Below, piece after piece: positions 1 to 6,810 of a stretch of DNA of 32,065 nucleotides. Source of the stretch: Spirochaetaceae bacterium (lineage in GTDB: Bacteria; Spirochaetota; Spirochaetia; DSM-27196; PWMO01); the NCBI GenBank assembly GCA_007693485.1, contig REDM01000204.1:1-32065 (forward strand). The letters run 5' to 3'. The stretch's first letter is position 1. Every line of letters starts with the position of its first letter. Made by a program: the position numbers and the translations under genes. The notes under the pieces are model-generated. The model was given only the letters and a program-made list of their open reading frames with translations, did no database searches and was not told the origin of the DNA.

Positions 1-1803
1 GAAGAGGCAATCGCCGGGACCCGCGCCGAGAGTCTGATTGTTGCCGGTGAGGTCTACAACCTGGAGACGCTTCGGTCCGAACGGGTGCGAATCGATCGTG
101 CATTGAAGAACCAGGGGTTTTTTGCATTCACTCCCGAGTATCTCCTCTTTGAGGCGGAACGCGATATGGAAGCCCGCACCGTGTCGCTTCGGCTCACCGT
201 CCAACCCGATACACCGGAATCGGCCTGGGTCCGCTATACCATCGGATCGGTCACCATCTATGCCGACCACGCGCCCGGTCGCAGTGGGATTCCCGACGAT
301 GCCACCGTCATCGAACTTGGTGATGATTACCGATACGTCCAGCGGCGTGAACGGTACCGCCCCGAGGTAATTGCCTCCGCGCTGCTCTTCAACCCCGGAG
401 ACACCTTCAGTCGGGTTCAGCACGTGAACTCGATCAACCGTCTGATGAGCCTGGGGCTCTTTCGCTTTGTGAATATCCGATACGAGCAGGATCCACAGGA
501 AGGCGTGCTTCACGCCGAGGTGCTTCTGTCGCCCATGCGGGAAAAGACCATCGAGGGCGAAATACAGGCGGTTACCCGCTCCGATGGGTTTGCCGGACCC
601 GGCGCGGCGGTTCGATACCGTGACCGCAACACCTTCTCCGGGGCGGAAACGCTCACCGTTGATCTGAATACCGGGTTTGAGACCCTGCTCGGCGACGGAA
701 ACTGGGCGATCGATTCCTACGAAATTGGCATCGAAGGAGTCCTGGCGGTTCCACGGATCATCGCTCCCTTTGGTCGGTGGGCCGACGGGCGCGGCGCGGT
801 TATGCCGCGGACTACGCTTCGTACCGGATTCTCAACCCTTACCCGCGTCGATACCTACCGGCTCGATCAGTTCACCGCTTCGCTTGGGTATCGGTGGAGT
901 CCGCAGTCTGCCATTCGACACGAGCTGCGGCCGGTCGAAGTGACCTTGGTACGCCCCCTTGACTTCAGCTCCTCGTTTCAGGATGTGCTCGATGCAAACC
1001 CAACGCTGGCACGAAGCTTCGATGAACAGTTGATTATCGGGGGAAGCTACCGCGTGGTCTACAGCGATCGTAACCCGGACCGCACCGAGGCGCAGCACTT
1101 CCTGTCCGGACAGTTGGAACTCGCGGGAAACCTGCTCTCCCTGGTAAAGGCCCAGACCACGGGTCGCGACCCCGACGCCGACAATCCCTTCACCGTTCTC
1201 GAGATTCCCTATTCACAGTTTGTTCGGTTGGACAGCGACAGTCGTTATTTTTTGCCCCTGAGCGACGCGACCATGCTTGTTGGTCGCCTGCTCGCGGGGG
1301 GAGGGTATCCGCTCGGGAATTCCTCGTCGCTGCCACGGGTCAAACAGTTCACCGTCGGCGGAACCAACAGCATTCGCGCCTTCCTTGGCAGAAGCTTCGG
1401 TCCCGGCACCGTTGCACCGGAGTCCGCGGGAGGACCGGCAGTGGAGCGCAGCAGCGATCTGCGGCTTGAGATGAATCTGGAGTACCGCTTTGGGATCTGG
1501 GGCATGGTGAAAGGCGCCCTCTTTGTAGACGCCGGCAATATCTGGTCGCTCGATCCTGAAGCCGATGAAACGAACGGTGGATTCCAGATCGACCGCATCC
1601 TGGAAGAGTCTGCGGTGGGCGCCGGGTTTGGCATTCGATTTGATCCTCAGATTGTGGTGGTGCGACTCGACATCGCAACGCCCCTTCGCCAGCCGTGGCG
1701 CGATCCGGGAGATCGCTGGGTGGTCGGTTCAATCGATCCGTTGGACCGTCAATGGCGCCGCAATAATCTGGTATTCAACATTGCGATTGGATATCCCTTC
1801 TAA
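1..1803 (+). CDS. Omp85-family outer membrane protein, TamA/TamL-like (5' end outside the window)
   Basis: The reading frame is open from base 1, so the true start lies upstream; the GTG at 85 is internal. The visible part starts inside a POTRA repeat (residues around GEVYNLETLRSER, then ALKNQGFF). A second POTRA follows (FNPGDTFSRVQHV, NRLMSLGLFRFVNI), then a roughly 400-residue beta-barrel domain of the bacterial surface antigen (D15) type. The stretch SIRAFLGRSFGPGT matches the loop-6 R-G/R-A-F motif and the 'S(V/L)GPG' signature I associate with Bacteroidota TamL-type proteins. The protein ends in aromatic F, as expected for a barrel beta-signal recognised by BAM. Family knowledge: such proteins sit in the outer membrane and work with TamB, which is encoded at 18100 here. 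It is not the housekeeping BamA, which is at 22491. A lipobox, if present, would lie outside the window. Confidence 0.85.
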   Translation, partial: EEAIAGTRAESLIVAGEVYNLETLRSERVRIDRALKNQGFFAFTPEYLLFEAERDMEARTVSLRLTVQPDTPESAWVRYTIGSVTIYADHAPGRSGIPDDATVIELGDDYRYVQRRERYRPEVIASALLFNPGDTFSRVQHVNSINRLMSLGLFRFVNIRYEQDPQEGVLHAEVLLSPMREKTIEGEIQAVTRSDGFAGPGAAVRYRDRNTFSGAETLTVDLNTGFETLLGDGNWAIDSYEIGIEGVLAVPRIIAPFGRWADGRGAVMPRTTLRTGFSTLTRVDTYRLDQFTASLGYRWSPQSAIRHELRPVEVTLVRPLDFSSSFQDVLDANPTLARSFDEQLIIGGSYRVVYSDRNPDRTEAQHFLSGQLELAGNLLSLVKAQTTGRDPDADNPFTVLEIPYSQFVRLDSDSRYFLPLSDATMLVGRLLAGGGYPLGNSSSLPRVKQFTVGGTNSIRAFLGRSFGPGTVAPESAGGPAVERSSDLRLEMNLEYRFGIWGMVKGALFVDAGNIWSLDPEADETNGGFQIDRILEESAVGAGFGIRFDPQIVVVRLDIATPLRQPWRDPGDRWVVGSIDPLDRQWRRNNLVFNIAIGYPF

Positions 1804-1819
1804 CCGGCCGTCGGGCCGG
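1804..1819. terminator. Hairpin between convergent genes
   Basis: A perfect 6-bp inverted repeat (CCGGCC, loop GTCG, GGCCGG) starts directly after the stop codon of the Omp85 gene and lies 27 bases past the stop of the convergent chemoreceptor gene. Neither side has a clear T-tract, so termination is plausible but unproven. Confidence 0.45.
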
Positions 1820-1846
1820 AAAGAAGGGAAGGGGAGGGTTTCTCGA

Positions 1847-3946
1847 TCAGAACTCTTCAAATTCGCTGTCGTCCCGGTCATCCTGGTCGGTGATATTTGC
1901 CAGGGTGATACCGGTTGGCTGCGATTGCGTGGCTGCCGGGGCCTTGCCGGTGGTGTTTTTGGCCGGTTGCGCAGCGCGCTGAGCGTGTGCAACGCCGGCG
2001 CGGATGGGCGCGTGAACGCCGGCATCGGCCGCAATCGCCCGGCGCGAACCGTTGTTTCCGTCGTCCTTGAGCTTGAAGAACCGGACGGTTTCGTCGAGCT
2101 GGCTGGACTGGCTGCTCAGCTCCTCGGCCATCGATGCCAGCTCTTCACTCGCCGAGGCGTTCTGCTGAATCACCTGGTCGAGCTGGGTCAGCGCCTTGTT
2201 GATCTGATCGGCACCGGAGCGCTGCTCGCCACTTGCAACGCTGATCTCTTCAACCAGCTCGGCGGTTCGCTTGATGTCCGGAACGATCTTTTCGAGCATC
2301 TGCCCGGCCTTCTCCGCGATTGCAACGCTGCGCGATGAGAGCTCGCTGATCTCGCCGGCGGCCTTCTGGCTGCGCTCGGCAAGCTTTCGCACTTCGCTGG
2401 CGACCACCGCAAATCCCTTTCCATGCTCACCAGCGCGGGCCGCTTCGATGGCTGCGTTGAGGGCGAGAAGGTTGGTGTTTCGGGCAATCTCTTCGATGAT
2501 GCTGATCCGCTCGGCGATCTCTTTCATGGCCGCAACGGTCTCCTGCACCGCGCGACCGCCCTCTTCGGCGTTCTCCGCGGACTGCTGAGAGATGGACTGG
2601 GTCTGGGTCGCGTTGTCCGCGTTCTGGCGGATGTTGCTTCCCATCTCTTCCATGCTGGAGCTCACCTCTTCGGCCGCGGCGGCCTGTTCGGTTGCGCCCT
2701 GCGACATCTCCTGCGCGGTCGAACTCATCTCTCCGCTGCCGGATGAAACGTTCTGGGCGGCCGTCTGCACGTTGCGAACCACCTCGGTGAGTCGGTTGGA
2801 CATCTCTCGCATCGCGTCTGCAAGGACGCCGATCTCATCTTTCTGATGTACGTCGAGGGTTCCCGTCATGTCCCCCTGGGCGAGCCGCTGCGCAAATGCA
2901 ACTCCCAGCGAGACGGGTCGGGTAATCGCGCGGGTCAGGATGATACCCAGGACCAGCGCGAGCACCACCCCGAGTGCCATGCCCATGATTGCAACCGTCT
3001 GCACCCGCCCGCCGTCCGCCATCGCGGCGGCAACCGCGGCATCGGCAACCTCTTCGTTGATATGGATAATCTGGTCAAGGAGGTCGGTGGCGATGGTCTG
3101 TCGCTGCACCGCGATACCCATGGCCTGTTCGTTCATGGCGTTATACAGGTCCGTTACGCGGTCTGCTTCATCAAAGAGCGCGTCAAAGGTAGCGAAGACC
3201 GCCTCAGCGGCGGGCCGCATGGTGGTGCTGTACTCCGCGACGGCCGCGTTGCGGTTGCCGGCGATCATCGCGCGGCGAATCTCGGCGACGCTCTGGTGGA
3301 ACTGGTTGTGCGGGATCTGGATCTCGTTGATCAGACGGGCGATCGTGGGGTTGGTAGTCTGATACCCGGCGAGCCAGCGGCCGAAGTTACACGCGGTGGG
3401 GTCTTCCCCTCCGGCAAACGCCTCTCCGGTGAGCATATAGTTGGTTACCCGGCCCATCAGCTCGTGGTGGTCCCCGATGAAACCGGCAAACCGGCCGGTG
3501 TACTCGTCGGGGTTTCGGATATCGGTCTGCTCGATGGCTCGGGACTGCTCCAGAAAGGCGTTGTTGAGCGCCGCCCACTCGTTCCACGCGGCCACAAACT
3601 GCTCCCACAGTCGCGCTTCTTCGGGTGTCTGAGGGAGTGGTTCGTATGCGTCCCACGCCGCCTGGTAGTTGTCTCGGCTGCGCGCGATGTTGGCGTACTG
3701 CTGCTCTCGTTGTTCCATAGTCATGCGCGGATTCAGAAGGGAGCGCAGGGCGATCCGTACGGCGTTGGATTCCGCTTTGATAATGAGTAGGTTTTCGATA
3801 CTCGGAAGTCGGACTTCGCCGATCTCCGCCACGTGGGTGTTCAGCTGTACCGCGCCGGTCCAGCCAAATATGCCAACCACCAGGACGATCAGCGCCACCA
3901 CCGAAAATCCACCGATCAGTTTGACGCCAAGTTTCACGTTCTTCAT
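1847..3946 (-). CDS. Methyl-accepting chemotaxis protein with CZB-like periplasmic motif and C-terminal tether pentapeptide
   Basis: Transmembrane chemoreceptor, 699 aa, that should signal to CheA/CheW. I chose the ATG at 3946 because a GGGGGG ribosome site lies about 8 bases upstream and the protein then begins MKNVKLG followed by TM1 (about 11-33). A longer frame reaches 4030 but would add non-homologous residues and run close to the promoter. Order: TM1, periplasmic helical sensor (34-315), TM2 (316-337), HAMP, long coiled-coil signalling domain with the conserved hairpin tip ([18 protein letters not shown]). In the sensor, H160/H161, C186 in CNFGRW, H213 and H217 (HNQFH) have the spacing of a chemoreceptor zinc-binding domain. 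A flexible Ala/Gln-rich linker ends in EFEEF, which fits the CheR/CheB-tether consensus x-aromatic-x-x-aromatic. It is a single gene with its own promoter. Confidence 0.95.
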   Translation of the reverse strand: MKNVKLGVKLIGGFSVVALIVLVVGIFGWTGAVQLNTHVAEIGEVRLPSIENLLIIKAESNAVRIALRSLLNPRMTMEQREQQYANIARSRDNYQAAWDAYEPLPQTPEEARLWEQFVAAWNEWAALNNAFLEQSRAIEQTDIRNPDEYTGRFAGFIGDHHELMGRVTNYMLTGEAFAGGEDPTACNFGRWLAGYQTTNPTIARLINEIQIPHNQFHQSVAEIRRAMIAGNRNAAVAEYSTTMRPAAEAVFATFDALFDEADRVTDLYNAMNEQAMGIAVQRQTIATDLLDQIIHINEEVADAAVAAAMADGGRVQTVAIMGMALGVVLALVLGIILTRAITRPVSLGVAFAQRLAQGDMTGTLDVHQKDEIGVLADAMREMSNRLTEVVRNVQTAAQNVSSGSGEMSSTAQEMSQGATEQAAAAEEVSSSMEEMGSNIRQNADNATQTQSISQQSAENAEEGGRAVQETVAAMKEIAERISIIEEIARNTNLLALNAAIEAARAGEHGKGFAVVASEVRKLAERSQKAAGEISELSSRSVAIAEKAGQMLEKIVPDIKRTAELVEEISVASGEQRSGADQINKALTQLDQVIQQNASASEELASMAEELSSQSSQLDETVRFFKLKDDGNNGSRRAIAADAGVHAPIRAGVAHAQRAAQPAKNTTGKAPAATQSQPTGITLANITDQDDRDDSEFEEF

Positions 3947-4010
3947 TATTGCCCCCCACATAACGGAACCACGCTTCATACGCAATTCGTATGGTTTATC
4001 GTTTCCGTAC

Positions 4011-4039
4011 ATTCTAAGGGACAAAATCAATTATGTCAA
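4011..4039 (-). promoter_or_regulatory. Sigma-70-type promoter of the chemoreceptor gene
   Basis: Reading on the minus strand, TTGACA (4039-4034) is followed by a 17-base spacer and TAGAAT (4016-4011). The expected start is near 4004, giving a leader of about 58 bases with the G-rich ribosome site at its end. The -35 is perfect and the -10 matches 5 of 6, so this is among the best promoters in the window. Confidence 0.75.
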
Positions 4040-4088
4040 TAAAATCTAAAAAAGAGCGTTTCGGTCATGAATTGCGGTCATGCTGACT

Positions 4089-4430
4089 TCATATTGAGCG
4101 TACGAGGTTCAACGTGATGTCGTTTCCGTCGCGACGCATCTCGATTGAGTCGCACATCATCGCAACCAGCATGAGCTCGTTGCTGTCCTCGATCTCGCCG
4201 GTGAGCTGCCAGTAGTAGTCCTCGAGTTCCGGTTGCCGCTTCACCACCAGCCGCTGGTCCAGTGCCGCATACGCCTCGTCGGTGATCGGCACGTCGGAAA
4301 ATCGAAACTGCATGCGATACCGCTCGGGTTCCGGAGTGATGGTGATTTCCGCTCTCGCGTTGAAGTGGAACAAAAAATAGGTGAGAATTTCATCGACAAT
4401 CTTGGAGATCTTCTTGGTCTCGTGTTTCAT
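4089..4430 (-). CDS. Small cytosolic protein of unknown function, coupled to the DUF1576-like gene
   Basis: 113 aa, no signal peptide or membrane segment. The start codon overlaps the stop of the upstream membrane-protein gene in an ATGA arrangement (4427-4430), so the two are almost certainly translated together. I do not recognise the family. The layout is alpha at the N-terminus (KISKIVDEILTYFLFHF), then paired beta strands (EITITPEPERYRMQFRFSD), and a C-terminal SNELMLVAMMCDSIEMRRDG segment followed by ITLNLVR. This order loosely resembles a degenerate GHKL/anti-sigma-type ATPase fold without a recognisable N-box, but that is only a guess. The tight coupling suggests a cytosolic partner or regulator of the membrane protein. 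Confidence 0.8.
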   Translation of the reverse strand: MKHETKKISKIVDEILTYFLFHFNARAEITITPEPERYRMQFRFSDVPITDEAYAALDQRLVVKRQPELEDYYWQLTGEIEDSNELMLVAMMCDSIEMRRDGNDITLNLVRSI

Positions 4431-5680
4431 GCTGGTTTCCTGCTTCTTTTGAGTGCATCGAGAATTGGCACCAGAAATGACGCCACAAATCCGCCTGCGA
4501 ATCCGTTATTATACAGGTTTACGCCGCCGTGCAAGACTCCCACGTTCATCACGATGGAGAGGTGAAAGAACCCGGCGATAACCCCGGCAAGGGGACCGTA
4601 TTGGCCCGAGATGGGGGCCAGGGTGGTTCCAAAGAGGCCGGCGATGATCACGATTGTGGTTGTGGTCTCCCACACGGTGATCAGTGACGCCAGAACAACC
4701 CCGATCAGGACGGGAATACAGTTGAGGGGATGCTTGCCAAACGCGGCAAATCCAACCACGGTGAGAATACCACCAATCACCGGTCCGTTGAAATTGCCCC
4801 GCATTAACAGAACGAAGGTCGAGGCGAGCAATCCCATAAAGCCCATATTGATGAAGGTGGCGGCGTGGTCGCCAATCTGCACAAAGTCACTGACCAGACG
4901 GCCGGTGGACGAGAAGATCCGCCACATGGAGTCTCCCAGTTTCCGGTAACTGGCACGGGCAACGTAGAGTCCCAGGACAATGAGCGACAGGAAGATAGCG
5001 CCAAAAAATATCTCGAAAAATCGGTCATATCGAGTCGACAGGATGATTTCGGGTGCAACCTGGAAACGGAAACTGCGAAACACCGCCACAAAGAAGGAAC
5101 CAACGATCCCTCCGGTAAACCCGATGTTGTAGATGTTGTACCCGTCGTGAAATCGCAGCATGTGGGACGCAAGCGGGGGCAATACAAAACCAACCAGGGT
5201 GCCCGTGACAAGCCCAAACACAATCCCCGCGGGCTGTGGCATGCCGGAGACAAATGCAAAATAACTGACCAACGGCGCGAGGGTGGTGCCAAAGAGTGCC
5301 ACAAGAAGACTGTTTCGAAACGGTATGCCCTGGGTTCGAGCGTAGATCAGGACACCCAGAAAGATAGGCCAGATGTTGAAGACGTTTTTCCCAAAGAAGG
5401 CGAACCCGATCACGGTGTAGACGGCTGCAATGAAAGGACCATTCACCTGGACCCGGCACTGCTTTACCAGTGCAACACACACCAGACCACAGATCCCGGC
5501 GTTCACCAGTGTGGCGCCAATTCCGCCCACCGCGAGGTAGTCCTGCAACAGAAGACTGCGTGAAGTGATGATGCGGAGCAGTCCGTCGGGAACGGCCGAT
5601 ACCGGCTCGACGATCAAGCCGGTCAGCAACAGGAGCGTGGGAAACGCGGCAAGAAACACAAGGGCGCGCTTCTCACTCAT
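4427..5680 (-). CDS. DUF1576-type polytopic membrane protein with two homologous halves
   Basis: 417 aa, strongly hydrophobic, with about ten or more membrane segments; I assign it to DUF1576 by memory of the family, whose function is unknown but which looks like a transporter. The two halves repeat each other. Residues about 80-135 (NGPFIAAVYTVIGFAFFGK, later LFGTTLAP) match about 298-356 (NGPVIGGILTVVGFAAFGK, later LFGTTLAP). Residues about 178-200 (HDGYNIYNIGFTGGIVGSF) match about 384-402 (HGGVNLYNNGFAGGFVASF). I chose ATG 5680 (MSEKRA). A longer in-frame start at 5818 would enter the tmRNA gene and add Cys/Pro-rich non-membrane sequence. There is no Shine-Dalgarno before 5680, and a 15-codon ORF overlaps the start, so translational coupling is likely. 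The small 4089-4430 gene follows with a 4-base overlap. Confidence 0.85.
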   Translation of the reverse strand: MSEKRALVFLAAFPTLLLLTGLIVEPVSAVPDGLLRIITSRSLLLQDYLAVGGIGATLVNAGICGLVCVALVKQCRVQVNGPFIAAVYTVIGFAFFGKNVFNIWPIFLGVLIYARTQGIPFRNSLLVALFGTTLAPLVSYFAFVSGMPQPAGIVFGLVTGTLVGFVLPPLASHMLRFHDGYNIYNIGFTGGIVGSFFVAVFRSFRFQVAPEIILSTRYDRFFEIFFGAIFLSLIVLGLYVARASYRKLGDSMWRIFSSTGRLVSDFVQIGDHAATFINMGFMGLLASTFVLLMRGNFNGPVIGGILTVVGFAAFGKHPLNCIPVLIGVVLASLITVWETTTTIVIIAGLFGTTLAPISGQYGPLAGVIAGFFHLSIVMNVGVLHGGVNLYNNGFAGGFVASFLVPILDALKRSRKPA

Positions 5681-5720
5681 GCGGGCGGTCCAGACGGTGA
5701 GACAGCTGTTGGTATGACAT
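5673..5720 (-). CDS. Putative leaderless 15-aa leader ORF overlapping the DUF1576-like start
   Basis: ATG at 5720 opens a 15-codon ORF (MSYQQLSHRLDRPHE) whose TGA (5675-5673) lies 8 bases inside the next gene, in another frame. Its ATG comes 7 bases after a good -10 box, so the transcript would start at or next to it. The membrane-protein start at 5680 has no visible ribosome site, so ribosomes finishing this ORF could reinitiate there. It is too short to judge by composition, and I have no homology evidence. Confidence 0.4.
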   Translation of the reverse strand: MSYQQLSHRLDRPHE

Positions 5721-5727
5721 GGCGCTG

Positions 5728-5756
5728 ATTGTACCGGCAAAGTGCCGGAGAGGCAA
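5728..5756 (-). promoter_or_regulatory. Promoter of the DUF1576-like operon with a palindrome filling the spacer
   Basis: On the minus strand TTGCCT (5756-5751), 17-base spacer, TACAAT (5733-5728). The spacer contains a perfect 6-3-6 inverted repeat (CCGGCA, CTT, TGCCGG; 5748-5734) that abuts the -10 box. A dyad in this position is typical of an operator bound by a repressor or a MerR-type activator. No regulator gene is adjacent. Confidence 0.6.
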
Positions 5757-5817
5757 GAAAAATCCTCAGCACAATCGTCCGGTTTCCGCTCTGGGATGCA
5801 CCGGCACCCGAAAACCA

Positions 5818-6167
5818 TGGAGGTGGGGGGAATTGAACCCCCGTCCTAAGGAGCGAGGCATACGCGTCTACAGGTTTAGTTTCCTATTGGTGTTTCGGAG
5901 CGAACGAGGCAAAGAAACCGGCCTGATCACTCCTAGTTCGCGGTGATGTCCCTACCGCTGTGCGAACGCAACGGAAGGTAAGTCCTGATTTCTGTCAAGC
6001 AACACCGGTGCTCAGAACTGCGCCCCGGGTGCCCGTGACCTAAGGCTTACGCCGCGGCCAGGGTATAGTCTGCTTCGTTGGCAGCTATAAAGGTTTGCCG
6101 TTAAGGAGAGGCGCTCCACCTGCAACGTATACCTGATCACATCCCCAGTCGAAACCGTGACACCCCC
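5818..6167 (-). ncRNA. ssrA: Transfer-messenger RNA (tmRNA)
   Basis: The 3' end reads GGACGGGGGTTCAATTCCCC followed by CCACCTCCA, the tRNA-like T-arm and acceptor of tmRNA. The 5' end (6167) reads GGGGGTG and pairs with CACCTCC (5825-5819) to form the 7-bp acceptor stem, followed by the conserved TTTCGAC. Discriminator A is at 5818. The next genomic bases are TGG, so CCA is not encoded and must be added. The tag frame runs from the resume codon GCC (6082) to TAA (6049-6047) and encodes ANEADYTLAAA, preceded by a TAGCT context like the E. coli TAGTC. It frees stalled ribosomes and marks the nascent chain for proteolysis. Its partner SmpB is encoded 1.5 kb away on the same strand. No convincing terminator hairpin was seen downstream. 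Confidence 0.97.
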
Positions 6168-6188
6168 TGTCTCGGTAGTCTCCCTTTC

Positions 6189-6217
6189 AATGTATCGCGA
6201 CCTCGACGGCTTGTCAA
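6189..6217 (-). promoter_or_regulatory. Probable promoter of ssrA
   Basis: Minus strand TTGACA (6217-6212), 17-base spacer, TACATT (6194-6189). The predicted start is near 6182, leaving about 15 bases of precursor for RNase P to remove before the mature 5' end at 6167. The -35 is perfect; the -10 matches 4 of 6. Confidence 0.55.
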
Positions 6218-6240
6218 TGTGATCGGCTGATGAGTACCTT
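6211..6240 (+). promoter_or_regulatory. Probable leaderless promoter of the lipoprotein gene, sharing its -35 with ssrA
   Basis: TTGTCA (6211-6216), 18-base spacer, TACCTT (6235-6240). Only 6 bases separate the -10 box from the GTG start at 6247, so transcription would begin at about the start codon. TTGTCAA read on the other strand is the TTGACAA -35 of ssrA, so one heptamer would serve both directions. The -10 is weak (3 of 6), which lowers confidence. Confidence 0.4.
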
Positions 6241-6246
6241 CACCGG

Positions 6247-6765
6247 GTGAAAACAGTTTCGTGGACTTCCATTGGAATCGCTGCGATTGCGATCCTTTTT
6301 TTCGCCGGGTGCGCTCCGGAGCGGGTAGACGAGGCGCACCGGCCGCGACGGACCTATTCGGCGTATCGCCACGCACTGACAGATATGGAGATAGACCGTA
6401 CACGTCTTGGGAGGCGCTGGCTCGACGCGGCCGACGGCGCGGTTGCGGGCGCCAAAACCGTTGCCTTGCCGTTTGACGATATACTGATATTTGACCCCGC
6501 GGAGCCCGAAGCGGTAGCGGTTCGGTTTCACACCGAGCGGGGGCGTACCGTTACCGTGCGCCTGACTCCCGATCCCCGCCCACCCCTCTTTTTTGTCGAT
6601 GTCTACCGCGTCATCGAAGACGGCGACCGGGTCAAGATTGCGACCCTTGATTCCGACGGTGAAGGTATCGTGTTTCGCGCCCGCCGGCCGGCGAGCTATC
6701 TACTCCGCGTTCAGCCGGAACTCGGGCGTGGTGGCCGCGTCGCGATTCGGGTGGAACAGAACTGA
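6247..6765 (+). CDS. Putative lipoprotein resembling the N-terminal module of M23-type peptidases
   Basis: 172 aa, GTG start. A basic N-terminus and hydrophobic stretch lead to FFAGC, a spirochaete-style lipobox with C22 as the likely lipidated residue. The mature part contains a compact beta-rich domain. The segments LPFDDILIFDP, PLFFVDVYRV and the C-terminal YLLRVQPELGRGGRVAIRV remind me of the domain that precedes the catalytic domain in some M23 metallopeptidases. Here the frame stops right after that module and a hairpin follows, so no peptidase domain is present. No useful Shine-Dalgarno precedes the GTG, in line with a leaderless transcript. It is divergent from ssrA and convergent with the phosphatase gene. 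Function unknown; a periplasm-facing lipoprotein is the safest statement. Confidence 0.75.
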   Translation: MKTVSWTSIGIAAIAILFFAGCAPERVDEAHRPRRTYSAYRHALTDMEIDRTRLGRRWLDAADGAVAGAKTVALPFDDILIFDPAEPEAVAVRFHTERGRTVTVRLTPDPRPPLFFVDVYRVIEDGDRVKIATLDSDGEGIVFRARRPASYLLRVQPELGRGGRVAIRVEQN

Positions 6766-6767
6766 CC

Positions 6768-6803
6768 CCGCCCTGAGCCGTCGAGACCGACGGCCCAGGG
6801 CGG
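6768..6803. terminator. Strong bidirectional hairpin between convergent genes
   Basis: A 16-base inverted repeat with one mismatch (CCGCCCTGAGCCGTCG, loop AGAC, CGACGGCCCAGGGCGG). It begins 3 bases after the lipoprotein stop and ends 7 bases before the stop of the convergent phosphatase gene. It is very GC-rich with no T-tract, so it fits a bidirectional terminator or a 3'-end stabiliser. Confidence 0.7.
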
Positions 6804-6810
6804 TATGGAC

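Noticed and set aside
2846..3790. 314-codon plus-strand frame opposite the chemoreceptor gene
   Set aside because: Antisense to a well-supported gene with intact signalling motifs; no recognisable domain.
3947..4030. Longer chemoreceptor start at 4030
   Set aside because: The start at 3946 has a strong G-rich ribosome site and a normal N-terminus; 4030 lies upstream of the predicted transcription start near 4004.
4040..4088. Possible terminator after the small 113-aa gene (CATGA...TCATG followed later by TTTTTT)
   Set aside because: The stem is only 5 bp with a 7-base loop and 10 or more bases separate it from the T-run; too weak to call.
5681..5818. N-terminal extension of the DUF1576-like protein up to 5818
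   Set aside because: It would start on the last base of the tmRNA gene, run through the promoter, and add Cys/Pro-rich residues unlike the membrane family.
5818..5860. tRNA gene suggested by the T-arm and acceptor sequence
   Set aside because: The matching acceptor 5' strand is 340 bases away and a tag-coding frame lies between, so this is the 3' end of tmRNA.
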